Shown here: piece by piece, positions 29,616 through 38,573 of the stretch
How positions within the stretch are numbered: the first letter of the stretch is position 1
Layout of the letters: every line of letters begins with the position of its first letter
Assembly: GCF_005080965.1 (NCBI RefSeq)
Contig: NZ_CP034867.1
Coordinates: 310,001-374,000 of the forward strand
DNA from: Buchnera aphidicola (Macrosiphum gaurae)
Lineage (GTDB): Bacteria; Pseudomonadota; Gammaproteobacteria; Enterobacterales; Enterobacteriaceae
Reading direction: 5' to 3'
DNA length: 64,000 nt
Translations under genes and position numbers: made by a program
Notes under the pieces: generated by a model
What the model was told of the DNA's origin: nothing
The model's database searches: none
What the model saw: the letters and a program-made list of their open reading frames with translations, nothing else

Positions 29616-30311
29616 ATGAAAACTAATAAAGTAGTTTTAATTAGACATGGTCAAAGTGAATGGAATGAATTAAATAAATTTACTGGATGGCATGATGCTG
29701 AATTATCTAAAAAAGGTGAAAATGAAGCAAAATCTGCTGCTTTACTGTTAAAAAACGAAAAATTTTTTTTTGACTATGCATATACATCTGTATTAAAAAG
29801 AGCCATTCACACTTTACAATACATTTTAGATGAATTAAACCAGAATTGGTTATCAGTTCGAAAATCTTGGCGCCTAAACGAAAGACATTATGGTGCATTA
29901 GAGGGATTGAATAAAGATGAAGTCATGCAAAAATATGGACAAAAAAAAGTTATGCTATGGAGAAGAAGTTTTAATATTAGTCCTCCCTTAATTAATAGAG
30001 AAGACAAACGTTTTCCAGGAAATGATATACGCTATTCTCATTTAAATATTAGTGATATTCCCTTAGGAGAAAGTTTAGAAATCACTGCAAAAAGAGTTAT
30101 ACCTTATTGGGATAAGGTTATTTATTCTCAATTAAAAAACAATAAAAAAATATTGATAGTAGCACATGGAAATTCTTTACGAGCTTTAATACAATATTTA
30201 TATAAAATAAACAATGAAAAAATTTTAGAATTAAACATTCCTACTGCCACACCTATTGTTTTATATTTTGACAAAGATAATAATCCGACTAAATGGTACT
30301 ATTTAAAATAA
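29616..30311 (+). CDS. gpmA: 2,3-bisphosphoglycerate-dependent phosphoglycerate mutase
   Basis: Glycolytic enzyme interconverting 3- and 2-phosphoglycerate through a phosphohistidine. Starts at 29595 and 29598 are in frame, but the ATG at 29616 gives [14 protein letters not shown], aligning with the E. coli N-terminus and placing the phosphorylated histidine at residue 11 in RHGQSEWN, as in E. coli. The second active-site histidine is in [23 protein letters not shown] and [11 protein letters not shown] are intact. At 231 residues it lacks roughly the last 19 residues of the 250-residue E. coli enzyme, ending just after KWYYLK, so the flexible C-terminal tail has been trimmed. Confidence 0.95.
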   Translation: MKTNKVVLIRHGQSEWNELNKFTGWHDAELSKKGENEAKSAALLLKNEKFFFDYAYTSVLKRAIHTLQYILDELNQNWLSVRKSWRLNERHYGALEGLNKDEVMQKYGQKKVMLWRRSFNISPPLINREDKRFPGNDIRYSHLNISDIPLGESLEITAKRVIPYWDKVIYSQLKNNKKILIVAHGNSLRALIQYLYKINNEKILELNIPTATPIVLYFDKDNNPTKWYYLK

Positions 30312-30409
30312 TTTTTTCAAAAAACTATTTTTTACTTTCATATTCCTTAAAACTTCAATGCTAGATCGATCCAGTTATATTTAAAATTATATTTATATAA
30401 AATCATATG

Positions 30410-30431
30410 AATATTTTTTTAAAAAAATATT
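30410..30431. repeat. Perfect 22-bp A/T palindrome upstream of pfkA
   Basis: AATATTTTTTT (30410-30420) is followed at once by its exact complement AAAAAAATATT (30421-30431). There is no loop, so as RNA it would need a few unpaired bases at the tip. It lies 77 bp before pfkA. It could be a DNA-bending or binding site, or a chance product of the composition. Confidence 0.5.
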
Positions 30432-30507
30432 AAATAAATTTTTTAAATTTTATTTTTAATAAAAATAAAAGAAATAAAATTTTATAGAGGTCAAAAAAGA
30501 GGTTCTA

Positions 30508-31470
30508 ATGATCAAAAAAATTGGAGTCTTAACCAGTGGTGGAGATGCTCCAGGAATGAACGCTGCAATTAGAGGAGTTGTTAGAACAGCACTTAGTGAA
30601 AAATTAGAAGTATTTGGAATTTATGATGGTTATTTAGGTTTATATGAAAATCGAATGATTAAACTTGATAGATACAGTGTATCTGACATGATTAATAGAG
30701 GTGGTACATTTTTGGGATCAGCTAGATTTTCTGATTTTTATCAAAATAAAATACGTTCTATTGCAGTACAAAATATAAAAAAAAGAAAAATAGATGCCAT
30801 TGTTGTGATTGGAGGTGATGGATCTTATATAGGAGCTCAGAAATTAACAGAAATGGGTGTCCCATGTATTAGTATTCCAGGTACTATAGATAATGACGTA
30901 TCAGGTACTGATTACACAATAGGTTATTTTACCGCCTTACAAACTGTTGTTGAAGCTATTGATCGATTACGTGATACTTCTTCTTCTCATCAACGTATTT
31001 CTATTGTAGAAGTAATGGGAAGATATTGTGGAGATTTAACATTAGCGGCAGCTATTGCTGGTGGATGCGAATTTATTGTATTACCAGAAATTGACTATAA
31101 AAAAGAAGAATTAGTTATTGAAATTCAAGCCGGTATTGCCAAGGGTAAAAAGCATGCTATTGTTGCAATAACAGAATATATTTGTGATGTGGAAGAATTA
31201 GCACAATATATTGAAAAAAAAACAAATCGAGAAACTAGAGCGACAATTCTTGGACATATTCAAAGAGGTGGATCTCCTGTAGCATATGATCGTATATTGG
31301 CTTCAAGAATGGGTGCATATTCAGTTGAACTATTAATCAAAGGTTACGAAGGTAAGTGTGTAGGAATACAAAATGAAAAAATGGTTTTTCATGATATAAA
31401 AAATGCACTAAAAAATATGAAACGTACTTTAAAAAAAGATTGGTTAATTACTGCTAAAAAGTTATATTAA
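30508..31470 (+). CDS. pfkA: 6-phosphofructokinase I
   Basis: ATP-dependent phosphofructokinase, the committed step of glycolysis. ATP-binding motifs are [12 protein letters not shown] and GGDGSYIGA; the catalytic Asp is in [16 protein letters not shown]; substrate-site [11 protein letters not shown] and GHIQRGGSP are intact. The length of 320 residues is that of E. coli PfkA. It is followed by a strong terminator. Confidence 0.97.
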   Translation: MIKKIGVLTSGGDAPGMNAAIRGVVRTALSEKLEVFGIYDGYLGLYENRMIKLDRYSVSDMINRGGTFLGSARFSDFYQNKIRSIAVQNIKKRKIDAIVVIGGDGSYIGAQKLTEMGVPCISIPGTIDNDVSGTDYTIGYFTALQTVVEAIDRLRDTSSSHQRISIVEVMGRYCGDLTLAAAIAGGCEFIVLPEIDYKKEELVIEIQAGIAKGKKHAIVAITEYICDVEELAQYIEKKTNRETRATILGHIQRGGSPVAYDRILASRMGAYSVELLIKGYEGKCVGIQNEKMVFHDIKNALKNMKRTLKKDWLITAKKLY

Positions 31471-31479
31471 TATAAAATT

Positions 31480-31509
31480 AGTGCCGGTTTTGCCGGCGCT
31501 CTAATTTTT
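31480..31509 (+). terminator. Intrinsic terminator of pfkA
   Basis: The arms AGTGCCGG (31480-31487) and CCGGCGCT (31493-31500) form an 8-bp GC-rich stem (one G-T pair) with a 5-nt loop, and CTAATTTTT follows. It is the clearest intrinsic terminator in the window. It ends only 26 bp before glpF. Confidence 0.88.
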
Positions 31510-31535
31510 AAATAAAGTATGTGGGTTTTTAAAAA

Positions 31536-32321
31536 ATGAATATTTTTAGTAAAAATAATATTTTAAAAAAATGTTTTGTTGAATTCTTTGGAACAGGTTT
31601 AGTAATTTTTTTTGGAATAGGATCCTTAGCTGCTTCAAAATTAACAAATATTAATTTAAATCAATTTGAAATAAGTTGTATATGGGGTTTTGGAGTATCT
31701 ATATCAATTTATTTTAGTTCTTCAATATCTGGGGCTCATTTAAATCCAGCCATTACTATTTTTTTTTGGTTATCTACTAAATTTAATAAAAGAAAAGTAT
31801 TGCCATATATTATATCTCAAATATTTGGTTCTTTTTTTTTTACAACGTTAATATATTATCTTTACAAGAATTTATTACTTTCGTTTGAAATGAAAAATCA
31901 TATTATAAGAGGGACATATGATAGTCTTAATATAGCTTCTATTTTTTGTGTTTATCCCAATTATAACAATAGTTTTATTTACGATTTAATAATAGAAATG
32001 TTTTCAACTGCACTTTTTACTCTGATTTTATTAGAGTTTAATAATAGAAATAATAAATGCTTTTCACATGACAGATCTATAATACCTGTCTTAATAGGTC
32101 TTTTGGTTTGTATGATTAATTTAGTTTTTACTCCCTTAAATAATATCACATTAAATCCAGCACGAGATTTAGGTCCTAAAATATTTTTAAGTTTAAATGG
32201 ATGGGGTGTTTTAGCTTTTACTGGAGGAAACGACAATATTTTGTATTGTTTAATTCCTATAATAGGTCCAATTTTAGGTGCTAATTTAGCTGGATGGATA
32301 CACAAAGTATTTATTAAATAA
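31536..32321 (+). CDS. glpF: Glycerol facilitator / aquaglyceroporin
   Basis: Inner-membrane channel of the MIP family, passing glycerol and other small uncharged solutes. Six transmembrane helices can be seen and both pore signatures are present: HLNPAITIFFW after helix 2 and TLNPARDLGPK after helix 5. The Asp after the second NPA-R marks the glycerol-conducting subtype. It has 261 residues (E. coli GlpF 281). No glycerol kinase lies beside it. The start lies just behind the pfkA terminator, leaving little room for a promoter. It converges on tpiA with a 15-bp gap. Confidence 0.92.
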   Translation: MNIFSKNNILKKCFVEFFGTGLVIFFGIGSLAASKLTNINLNQFEISCIWGFGVSISIYFSSSISGAHLNPAITIFFWLSTKFNKRKVLPYIISQIFGSFFFTTLIYYLYKNLLLSFEMKNHIIRGTYDSLNIASIFCVYPNYNNSFIYDLIIEMFSTALFTLILLEFNNRNNKCFSHDRSIIPVLIGLLVCMINLVFTPLNNITLNPARDLGPKIFLSLNGWGVLAFTGGNDNILYCLIPIIGPILGANLAGWIHKVFIK

Positions 32322-32336
32322 TAATTAATCTTTTTT

Positions 32337-33101
32337 TTAAGTAGCATCATGAGCGATTTTTATAATTTTCAAGAATTCTTCAGAACTTAAAGATGAGTTA
32401 CCAATTAAAAAACCGTTTATATCTGGTTGTTCAATAAATTTTCTTGCATTACAATGATTAATAGAACCACCATATTGAACTAATATATCTTTAGCATTAA
32501 TTAAATCATATTCTTCAATATAACTTTTTATAAATTTATGTATACATTGTACGTCTTCTGGATTAGCCGATAGACCTGTTCCGATTGCCCAAACAGGTTC
32601 ATAAGCAATTATTGTATTTTTAAATGCTGATTTTCCTAATGTTTTAAATATAGAATTTAATTGTTTTTTAATAACTTTTTGAGTTTGACCATTTTTTTTA
32701 TCTATTGCTGTTTCGCCTATACATAAAATGGGTATCAAATTAAATTCTTTAATTAAACGAAATTTTTTTGCGATAATATCATCCGTTTCATAATGTAATA
32801 AACGTCTTTCAGAATGTCCGACAATAACGTATTTTACTCCTATATCTTTCAGCATTAAAATAGAGTTTTCACCAGTAAATGCTCCTTGTAAATTAATATC
32901 TACGTTTTGCGCACTGAGCATAATATTCATGTTATTTATATTTTTATATATTCTTTCTAAATATATAGTTGGGGGAGCGATTATAATAGTATTTTTTTTT
33001 AAATAAGTTAATGAATGAGACTGTAAATATTTAAAAAAATTCGAAATCATTTTTTTACTTCCGTTTAATTTCCAATTAGCTATAATAAAAAATTTTTTCA
33101 T
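32337..33101 (-). CDS. tpiA: Triosephosphate isomerase
   Basis: Glycolytic isomerase of dihydroxyacetone phosphate and glyceraldehyde 3-phosphate. The catalytic lysine is in ANWKLNGS, the histidine in IVGHSERR, and the glutamate in AYEPVWAIGTG; the phosphate-binding loop VQYGGSINHCN is intact. It has 254 residues (E. coli 255). It is on the reverse strand behind the rpsA-ihfB unit, but the terminator at 33135-33182 separates it from them. Confidence 0.97.
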   Translation of the reverse strand: MKKFFIIANWKLNGSKKMISNFFKYLQSHSLTYLKKNTIIIAPPTIYLERIYKNINNMNIMLSAQNVDINLQGAFTGENSILMLKDIGVKYVIVGHSERRLLHYETDDIIAKKFRLIKEFNLIPILCIGETAIDKKNGQTQKVIKKQLNSIFKTLGKSAFKNTIIAYEPVWAIGTGLSANPEDVQCIHKFIKSYIEEYDLINAKDILVQYGGSINHCNARKFIEQPDINGFLIGNSSLSSEEFLKIIKIAHDAT

Positions 33102-33134
33102 TTTGTGCCTTATTAAAAAGATTATTTTAAAGTT

Positions 33135-33182
33135 ATAGAAACTAAGCCTTATTATGAAGAATTATATAAACTTAGTTTCTAT
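33135..33182 (-). terminator. Hairpin at the end of the rpsA-ihfB transcription unit
   Basis: The arms ATAGAAACTAAG (33135-33146) and CTTAGTTTCTAT (33171-33182) are perfectly complementary over 12 bp with a 24-nt loop. It lies 20 bp beyond the old ihfB stop codon on the reverse strand. A T-rich stretch rather than a clean T-tract follows. Confidence 0.65.
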
Positions 33183-33202
33183 TATAAAAATATTAAAAGA
33201 TA

Positions 33203-33489
33203 TTACTTGTATATATTTGTCCGATCTCGTAATTTTTTTGCTGGTTTAAAATAAGGAATATACTTTTCATGCAATTTTACTATTCTTCCCATTTTAGGAT
33301 TTCGACCCATTCGAGAAGAACGATAATATAGAGAAAAAAACTACCAAAAACTCGGATTTAAATTCTTTGTCCTTGTTCTAATGACGTAGTCATATGTTCT
33401 AACATTTCTTTCGTAGCACATCCTATCATTTTATTTGAAATATGAATTTTTTGTTCAGCAATTCTTTTGAATAATTCTGACTTCGTCAT
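33203..33489 (-). pseudogene. ihfB: Integration host factor beta subunit, inactivated
   Basis: Read on the reverse strand from the ATG at 33489 it begins [13 protein letters not shown], matching E. coli IhfB (MTKSELIERLATQ), and continues [16 protein letters not shown]. The next codon, 33358-33360, is TAA where E. coli has Glu. The following Gly is Val, although GSF is still readable. A frameshift then occurs around the T7 run of the coding strand (about 33332-33338), after which the other frame gives [13 protein letters not shown] and [15 protein letters not shown] to a stop at 33203. The total of 287 bp is not a multiple of three; the E. coli gene is 285 bp. Three independent lesions mean the gene is dead. 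It keeps its ancestral place right after rpsA. Confidence 0.9.
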
Positions 33490-33587
33490 AAAACCTCTGT
33501 ACTTTAAAAACCTGAAAAATTTATGGACTGTATTACTTTTTAAACAGTGCTGTTATAAAAAATATAAATTTTTTATAAAATAAACAA

Positions 33588-35264
33588 TTATTCAGTATTT
33601 TTAGCTGCTTTAAATGCTTCTGTCATAACGTTAGAAAAAGCATCATCATTCTTTTTACTGTTAGAAGAAGTCATTGAATCTTGTTTTTCATTTTCGTTTA
33701 CATTATGAATTGTAAGATAAATTATTCTATTTTTTCGATCAAAATTAGATAATTTAACTAAAATGTCATCTTCGATTTTTAATTTATTAATTATTTGTTC
33801 AGAATATAAACGAGGAATATCAGATAATTTTATAATTCCGTCTAAGTGTGCTGGTAATTTTACAAAAATATTTTTTTTATCTAAAGATTTAATTTGACCA
33901 GTAACAATTGTGCCTTTTTTATAATTTGTAATATATACATTAAAAGGATCTTCTTCTAACTGTTTAATTCCTAAAGATATACGTTCTCTTTCTGCATCTA
34001 CTTGAAGAACCACTGCTGAGATTTCATCATTTTTTTTATATTTTTTAACTGCTTCTTCACCAGGTATTGTCCAAGAAATATCAGATAAATGTACTAATCC
34101 GTCAATACCTCCACTTAAACCAATAAAAATACCAAAATCTGTAATAGATTTGATTTTTCCATTAACATGAACTCCTTTCTTATGAGTTTCAGAAAACTCT
34201 TTCCATGGATTAATCTTACATTGTTTTAAACCAAGAGAAATACGACGACGTTCTTCATCTATATCTAAAACCATAACTTCAACGATATCATTAACAACTA
34301 CTACTTTCGAAGGATGAATATTTTTATTAGTCCAGTCCATTTCAGATACATGTACAAGACCTTCTACTCCTTCTTCGATTTCTACAAAACAACCATAATC
34401 TGTTAAATTTGTTACGCGTCCGCTTAATTTGGTTTCTTCTGGATAACGTTTAGAAATAGCTATCCAAGGATCTTCACCTAGTTGTTTTAATCCTAATGAA
34501 ACACGTGTTCGTTCTCTATCAAATTTCAAAATTTTAATATTAATTTCGTCACCTACATTTACTATTTCGCTAGGATGCTTGACTCTTTTCCAAGCCATAT
34601 CAGTAATATGTAAAAGGCCATCTACACCACCTAAATCTACAAAAGCTCCATAATCCGTTAAATTTTTTACAATCCCCTTAACATGCATGCCTTCTTGTAA
34701 ATTTTCTAATAATTGATCTCGCTCAGCACTATTTTCCGATTCAATGACAGCACGACGTGAAACAACAACATTATTACGCTTTTGATCTAATTTTATTACT
34801 TTAAACTCTAATTCTTTTCCTTCAAGATGTACTGTTTCTCGCACTGGACGAACATCTACTAAAGAACCAGGTAGAAATGCACGGATATCATTTAGTTCAA
34901 CAGTAAAACCGCCTTTAACTTTACCATTGATTATTCCAATAACTGTTTCTGATTTTTCATGAGCTTGTTCTAGTATTAACCATGCTTCATGACGCTTTGC
35001 TTTTTCACGAGATAAAAGTGTTTCACCGAAACCATCTTCAATAGCGTCTAAAGCAACATCAATTTGATCTCCTACGTTTACATCTAAAAAACCTTGAGAA
35101 TTTTTAAATTGTTCCGCAGGAATAGCAGATTCAGATTTAAGACCAGCATCAACTAAAACTATATCTTTTTCTATAGCAACAATGGTACCGCGAATAATTG
35201 AACCTGGACGAGTTTTAATTTCTTTCAGCGATTCTTCAAATAATTGAGCAAAAGATTCATTCAT
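33588..35264 (-). CDS. rpsA: 30S ribosomal protein S1
   Basis: Ribosomal protein S1 helps mRNA bind the 30S subunit, which matters here because many genes lack a good Shine-Dalgarno sequence. Six S1 RNA-binding repeats can be followed (for example [41 protein letters not shown]). The start [16 protein letters not shown] is nearly identical to E. coli and the length of 558 residues compares with 557; the C-terminal tail is Asn/Ser/Lys-rich. It has its own promoter and a small leader hairpin, which recalls the translational autoregulation known for E. coli rpsA. Confidence 0.97.
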   Translation of the reverse strand: MNESFAQLFEESLKEIKTRPGSIIRGTIVAIEKDIVLVDAGLKSESAIPAEQFKNSQGFLDVNVGDQIDVALDAIEDGFGETLLSREKAKRHEAWLILEQAHEKSETVIGIINGKVKGGFTVELNDIRAFLPGSLVDVRPVRETVHLEGKELEFKVIKLDQKRNNVVVSRRAVIESENSAERDQLLENLQEGMHVKGIVKNLTDYGAFVDLGGVDGLLHITDMAWKRVKHPSEIVNVGDEINIKILKFDRERTRVSLGLKQLGEDPWIAISKRYPEETKLSGRVTNLTDYGCFVEIEEGVEGLVHVSEMDWTNKNIHPSKVVVVNDIVEVMVLDIDEERRRISLGLKQCKINPWKEFSETHKKGVHVNGKIKSITDFGIFIGLSGGIDGLVHLSDISWTIPGEEAVKKYKKNDEISAVVLQVDAERERISLGIKQLEEDPFNVYITNYKKGTIVTGQIKSLDKKNIFVKLPAHLDGIIKLSDIPRLYSEQIINKLKIEDDILVKLSNFDRKNRIIYLTIHNVNENEKQDSMTSSNSKKNDDAFSNVMTEAFKAAKNTE

Positions 35265-35299
35265 ATTAATAATATTAAGAAATTTTTATTAAACGTTCA

Positions 35300-35318
35300 T
35301 TTTAACTTCATGTTAAAA
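35300..35318 (-). promoter_or_regulatory. Leader hairpin upstream of rpsA
   Basis: On the reverse strand TTTTAAC and GTTAAAA pair over 7 bp with a 5-nt loop, 36 bp before the rpsA start and downstream of the predicted promoter. E. coli rpsA uses leader hairpins for translational autoregulation; similarity here is positional only. Confidence 0.45.
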
Positions 35319-35327
35319 CGAGCCTGT

Positions 35328-35356
35328 TTTATATATCTTGTAATAATCCTTATCAA
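35328..35356 (-). promoter_or_regulatory. Sigma-70 promoter of rpsA
   Basis: On the reverse strand the -35 hexamer TTGATA (35351-35356) is followed after exactly 17 bp by the -10 hexamer TATAAA (35328-35333). Both differ from consensus by one base and the leader would be about 55-60 nt. It lies between cmk and rpsA. Confidence 0.7.
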
Positions 35357-35381
35357 AGAGTGTAGTTTTTAACATCTTAAA

Positions 35382-36049
35382 TTAATTTTTAAATATATTT
35401 TTATTTTTTTCAATAATACATTCCATTATTTTTTTTGTGACTTCTGATAAACTCATATAGGTCGAATCTAATATTATAGCATTTTTTGCTATGCATAAAG
35501 GAGAAATTAATCGATTTTGATCACGTTCATCACGATTTTTCATTTGCGCAAATAATTTTTTAAAATTAATATCATGACCATTTTTTTTTAATTCTAACAT
35601 TCTTCTTTTTACACGTGTTTCTAAATTAGCATCTAAAAAAAATTTAAGCACAGCATCTGGAAATACTACTGTGCCCATATCTCGTCCTTCTGCTACTAAA
35701 CCAGGCAAACATCTCATTAATCTTTGTTTTTTTAATAAAATTTTTCTAATACTAGGATAAACTGATAATTGAGAAGAAACCTCACTTATTATCTCAAGAT
35801 TTTTTGATTTATAAAAAAAATCGATAGTTTTTTTTTAATTAATGAAAAATCTAAATTTTTCAAAAATCTAACGATATTTTTTTCAACAATAGTAATATTT
35901 TTATTTAATACTAGAAATGCAACTAATCGGTATATTTTTCCTGATTCTAATAAAGACCAATTTAAGTTGTATGCTATTTTTTTAGAAATTGTGCTTTTAC
36001 CAACACCACTAGGACCATCAATGGTAATAACAGGAATTTTATTTATCAT
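35382..36049 (-). CDS. cmk: Cytidylate kinase, interrupted by a frameshift in an A9 tract (likely rescued by slippage)
   Basis: Cmk phosphorylates CMP and dCMP. The first part, from the ATG at 36049, has the P-loop TIDGPSGVGKST and LLESGKIYRLVAF, then runs into a stop at 35789. The second part is in another frame and is well conserved: IISEVSSQLSVYPSIRK, then KKQRLMRCLPGLVAEGRD and MGTVVFPDAVLKFFLDA to the stop at 35382. The switch lies at a run of nine A on the coding strand (35828-35836 as T on the forward strand). With ten A the frame is continuous and would encode 222 residues, against 227 in E. coli, with no other lesion. In E. coli cmk also precedes rpsA. I judge it a functional gene with a slippage-prone tract, but a simple pseudogene or a sequencing error cannot be excluded. 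Confidence 0.85.
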
Positions 36050-36104
36050 ATTTTATCTTTATAATTTTCTACAAGTTTCATTAAAAAAAATTTTACAAAA
36101 TTTA

Positions 36105-37388
36105 TCAGATATTACTGATAGACAAAAAATCTTCAAAATAAGATGGATAAGTTTTTGAAATACAATTAGGATTAAGTATATTTACACCTATTCCAGATAA
36201 AGATATAAGAGAAAAACACATGGCTATACGATGATCGTTATAAGTTTCAATGTTTGAATATTTAAACATAACAGGAGGAGTAATAGATAAAAAATCTTTC
36301 CCTTCCTCAACTTTAGCACCAATTTTTCTTAATTCGATAGTCATTGCAGATAAGCGATCAGTTTCTTTAACTCTCCAGTTGTATATATTTCTAATAGTCG
36401 TAGTGCCCTTAGAAAAAAGAGCCACCATGGCAATCGTCATTGCTGCATCAGGAATATGATTCATATCTAAATCTATTGCATTTAATTTGTTATGAGTACA
36501 AGTAATGGAATAATCTTCCCAACAAATTATTGCTCCCATTTTTTTAAGAATATTTGCAAATTCTATATCACCTTGAATACTTTTTTTACCAACACCAGTA
36601 ACTTTAATTGAACCACCCTTGATGGCTGCAGCAGCTAAAAAATAAGAAGCTGAAGAAGCATCTCCTTCAACTATATAGTTTCCAGGTGCTTTATATTCTT
36701 GTTGACCTTTTATATAAAATACAGTATAAGAATCATGTTTAATATTTACTCCAAAACATTTAATTAAATTAAGTGTAATATCAATATAAGGTTTAGAAAC
36801 TAAATTTCCTTTGATAATAATGGTAGTATTGTTTAGAGCAAGCGGAGCACTAATTAATAATGATGTTAAAAATTGACTAGAAATATCACCGTTTAAAAAA
36901 ATAGTCCCTCCAATAAAACCGCCTCTTGTTAGTATTGGCGGATATCCTTTATTTTCTTTATATTCTATAATAGCACCTCCTTGTTTTAAAGCATCAACAA
37001 GATCTTCGATAGGTCTTTCATGCATTCTATTATCTCCACTTAATAAAACTTGATTTTTATGTAAAGATAATACGGAAAGAAGAGGTCGTATAGCAGTACC
37101 TGCGTTCCCTAAATATAGGGAAATAGGTTGAGATAAATTAAAAGCTTGACCTATACCTTGAATACAACATATTTTTTTATCATTTGATAAAGAGTACTTA
37201 ATACCTAGTTTTTTTAAAGCATTTAACATGTGTTGTGTATCATGACTATCTAATAAATTTTTTAAGTATGTTGTACCCTTAGCTATTGAAGAAAGTAATA
37301 AAACTCTGTTTGAAATACTTTTTGAACCCGGCAAACAAATAGTTCCATTAACATAAGATATTGGTTTTAAATTAAAAGAATCTTGCAT
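36105..37388 (-). CDS. aroA: 5-enolpyruvylshikimate-3-phosphate synthase
   Basis: Shikimate-pathway enzyme that joins phosphoenolpyruvate to shikimate 3-phosphate, needed for the aromatic amino acids supplied to the host. Substrate-binding motifs are [16 protein letters not shown] at the N-terminus and [12 protein letters not shown] around residues 90-100; the catalytic region has [17 protein letters not shown] and PDAAMTIA, and the end has [12 protein letters not shown]. The length of 427 residues equals E. coli AroA. It lies between serC and cmk, as in E. coli. Confidence 0.97.
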   Translation of the reverse strand: MQDSFNLKPISYVNGTICLPGSKSISNRVLLLSSIAKGTTYLKNLLDSHDTQHMLNALKKLGIKYSLSNDKKICCIQGIGQAFNLSQPISLYLGNAGTAIRPLLSVLSLHKNQVLLSGDNRMHERPIEDLVDALKQGGAIIEYKENKGYPPILTRGGFIGGTIFLNGDISSQFLTSLLISAPLALNNTTIIIKGNLVSKPYIDITLNLIKCFGVNIKHDSYTVFYIKGQQEYKAPGNYIVEGDASSASYFLAAAAIKGGSIKVTGVGKKSIQGDIEFANILKKMGAIICWEDYSITCTHNKLNAIDLDMNHIPDAAMTIAMVALFSKGTTTIRNIYNWRVKETDRLSAMTIELRKIGAKVEEGKDFLSITPPVMFKYSNIETYNDHRIAMCFSLISLSGIGVNILNPNCISKTYPSYFEDFLSISNI

Positions 37389-37452
37389 AATAAAAATACG
37401 CTCTAATTAATTAAAGTTAAAATGATATTTTAAAAACTAAATTAGATATAAT

Positions 37453-38538
37453 TTATCCATATCGATTTTCAAAATAGGACATAAATTTTATTAAAGATTT
37501 AATACCTTCTAATGGCATAGCATTATAAATAGATGCACGCATACCACCTACTATACTATGTCCTTTTAAATAATTTAAACCTAGTTCAGAAGCTTCTTTC
37601 AAAAAAATTTCATTTAATCTAGGATCAATTAAATGAAATACAATATTCATTTGTGATCTATTTTTACTATCTATCTTATTAATATAAAAATTACTATTAT
37701 CTATTTTTTTATATAGTAAATCTGATTTTTTTTGATTTAATTTTTCAATTGCTTTCAATCCTCCTTGTTTTTTTAGCCATTTAAAAACTAATCCTGACAA
37801 ATACCAGGAAAATGTCGGAGGTGTATTAAACATAGAATTATTTTCTGATATTTTTTGATAATCTAAAACAGAAGGAGCAATGTTAGACGAATGTCTTATG
37901 AGTTTTTTTCGTATGATAATTATGGTGATACCGGCAGGACCAATATTTTTTTGAGCACCTGCATAAATAATATCGTAATTTTTAATATTAATCATACGTG
38001 ATAAAATAACAGAAGAAAAATCTCCGATAATAATTTTATCTTTAAAAAATGGTTCTTCATAAATAGATAATCCATCTATTGTCTCATTAGGACAATAATG
38101 AACATATGCTGAGTTTTTACTAATATTCCACTGGTTCATAGGTAAAAGAGATTCTTTTTCATTATAATTTTTTCTAATAAATATAGATCGAGGAGTACAG
38201 TATTTTTTAGCTTCTATAAACGCACAATTTGACCAATAACCACTATTTATGTAATCAGCTGTTTCTGAATTGTTTAATAAATTCATAGGAATAGCAGAAA
38301 ATTGTCCTCTAGCACCACCTTGACAAAATAACACTTTAAAAGAATCAGGTATTTTTAATAAATCTCTTAAATCTTTTTCAGCCTCTAAAGCAACCTGGAT
38401 AAATTCTTCACTACGATGACTGATTTCCATTATAGAACAACCTATTTTTTTCCAGTTTTGCAACTCTTTTTTAGCTTGATAAAGAACATCTCTTGGAATC
38501 ATAGCTGGACCAGCACTAAAATTATAAAATTTATTCAT
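37453..38538 (-). CDS. serC: Phosphoserine aminotransferase
   Basis: PLP enzyme of serine synthesis, also acting on 3-hydroxy-4-phosphohydroxythreonine in PLP synthesis. The N-terminus FYNFSAGPAMIP and the substrate loop CQGGARGQFSAIP are typical, and the PLP lysine is in IYAGAQKNIGPAG. The end GGMRASIYNAMP is conserved. It has 361 residues (E. coli 362). It lies upstream of aroA on the same strand with a 64-bp gap, preserving the classic serC-aroA operon. Confidence 0.96.
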   Translation of the reverse strand: MNKFYNFSAGPAMIPRDVLYQAKKELQNWKKIGCSIMEISHRSEEFIQVALEAEKDLRDLLKIPDSFKVLFCQGGARGQFSAIPMNLLNNSETADYINSGYWSNCAFIEAKKYCTPRSIFIRKNYNEKESLLPMNQWNISKNSAYVHYCPNETIDGLSIYEEPFFKDKIIIGDFSSVILSRMINIKNYDIIYAGAQKNIGPAGITIIIIRKKLIRHSSNIAPSVLDYQKISENNSMFNTPPTFSWYLSGLVFKWLKKQGGLKAIEKLNQKKSDLLYKKIDNSNFYINKIDSKNRSQMNIVFHLIDPRLNEIFLKEASELGLNYLKGHSIVGGMRASIYNAMPLEGIKSLIKFMSYFENRYG

Positions 38539-38573
38539 TATTTCACCAATCGTATCAATGTTATACTTGTAAA

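Noticed and set aside
33542-33556. AACAGTGCTGTT as a terminator between rpsA and ihfB
   Set aside because: The loop would be only two bases, so no stable hairpin of that form is possible.
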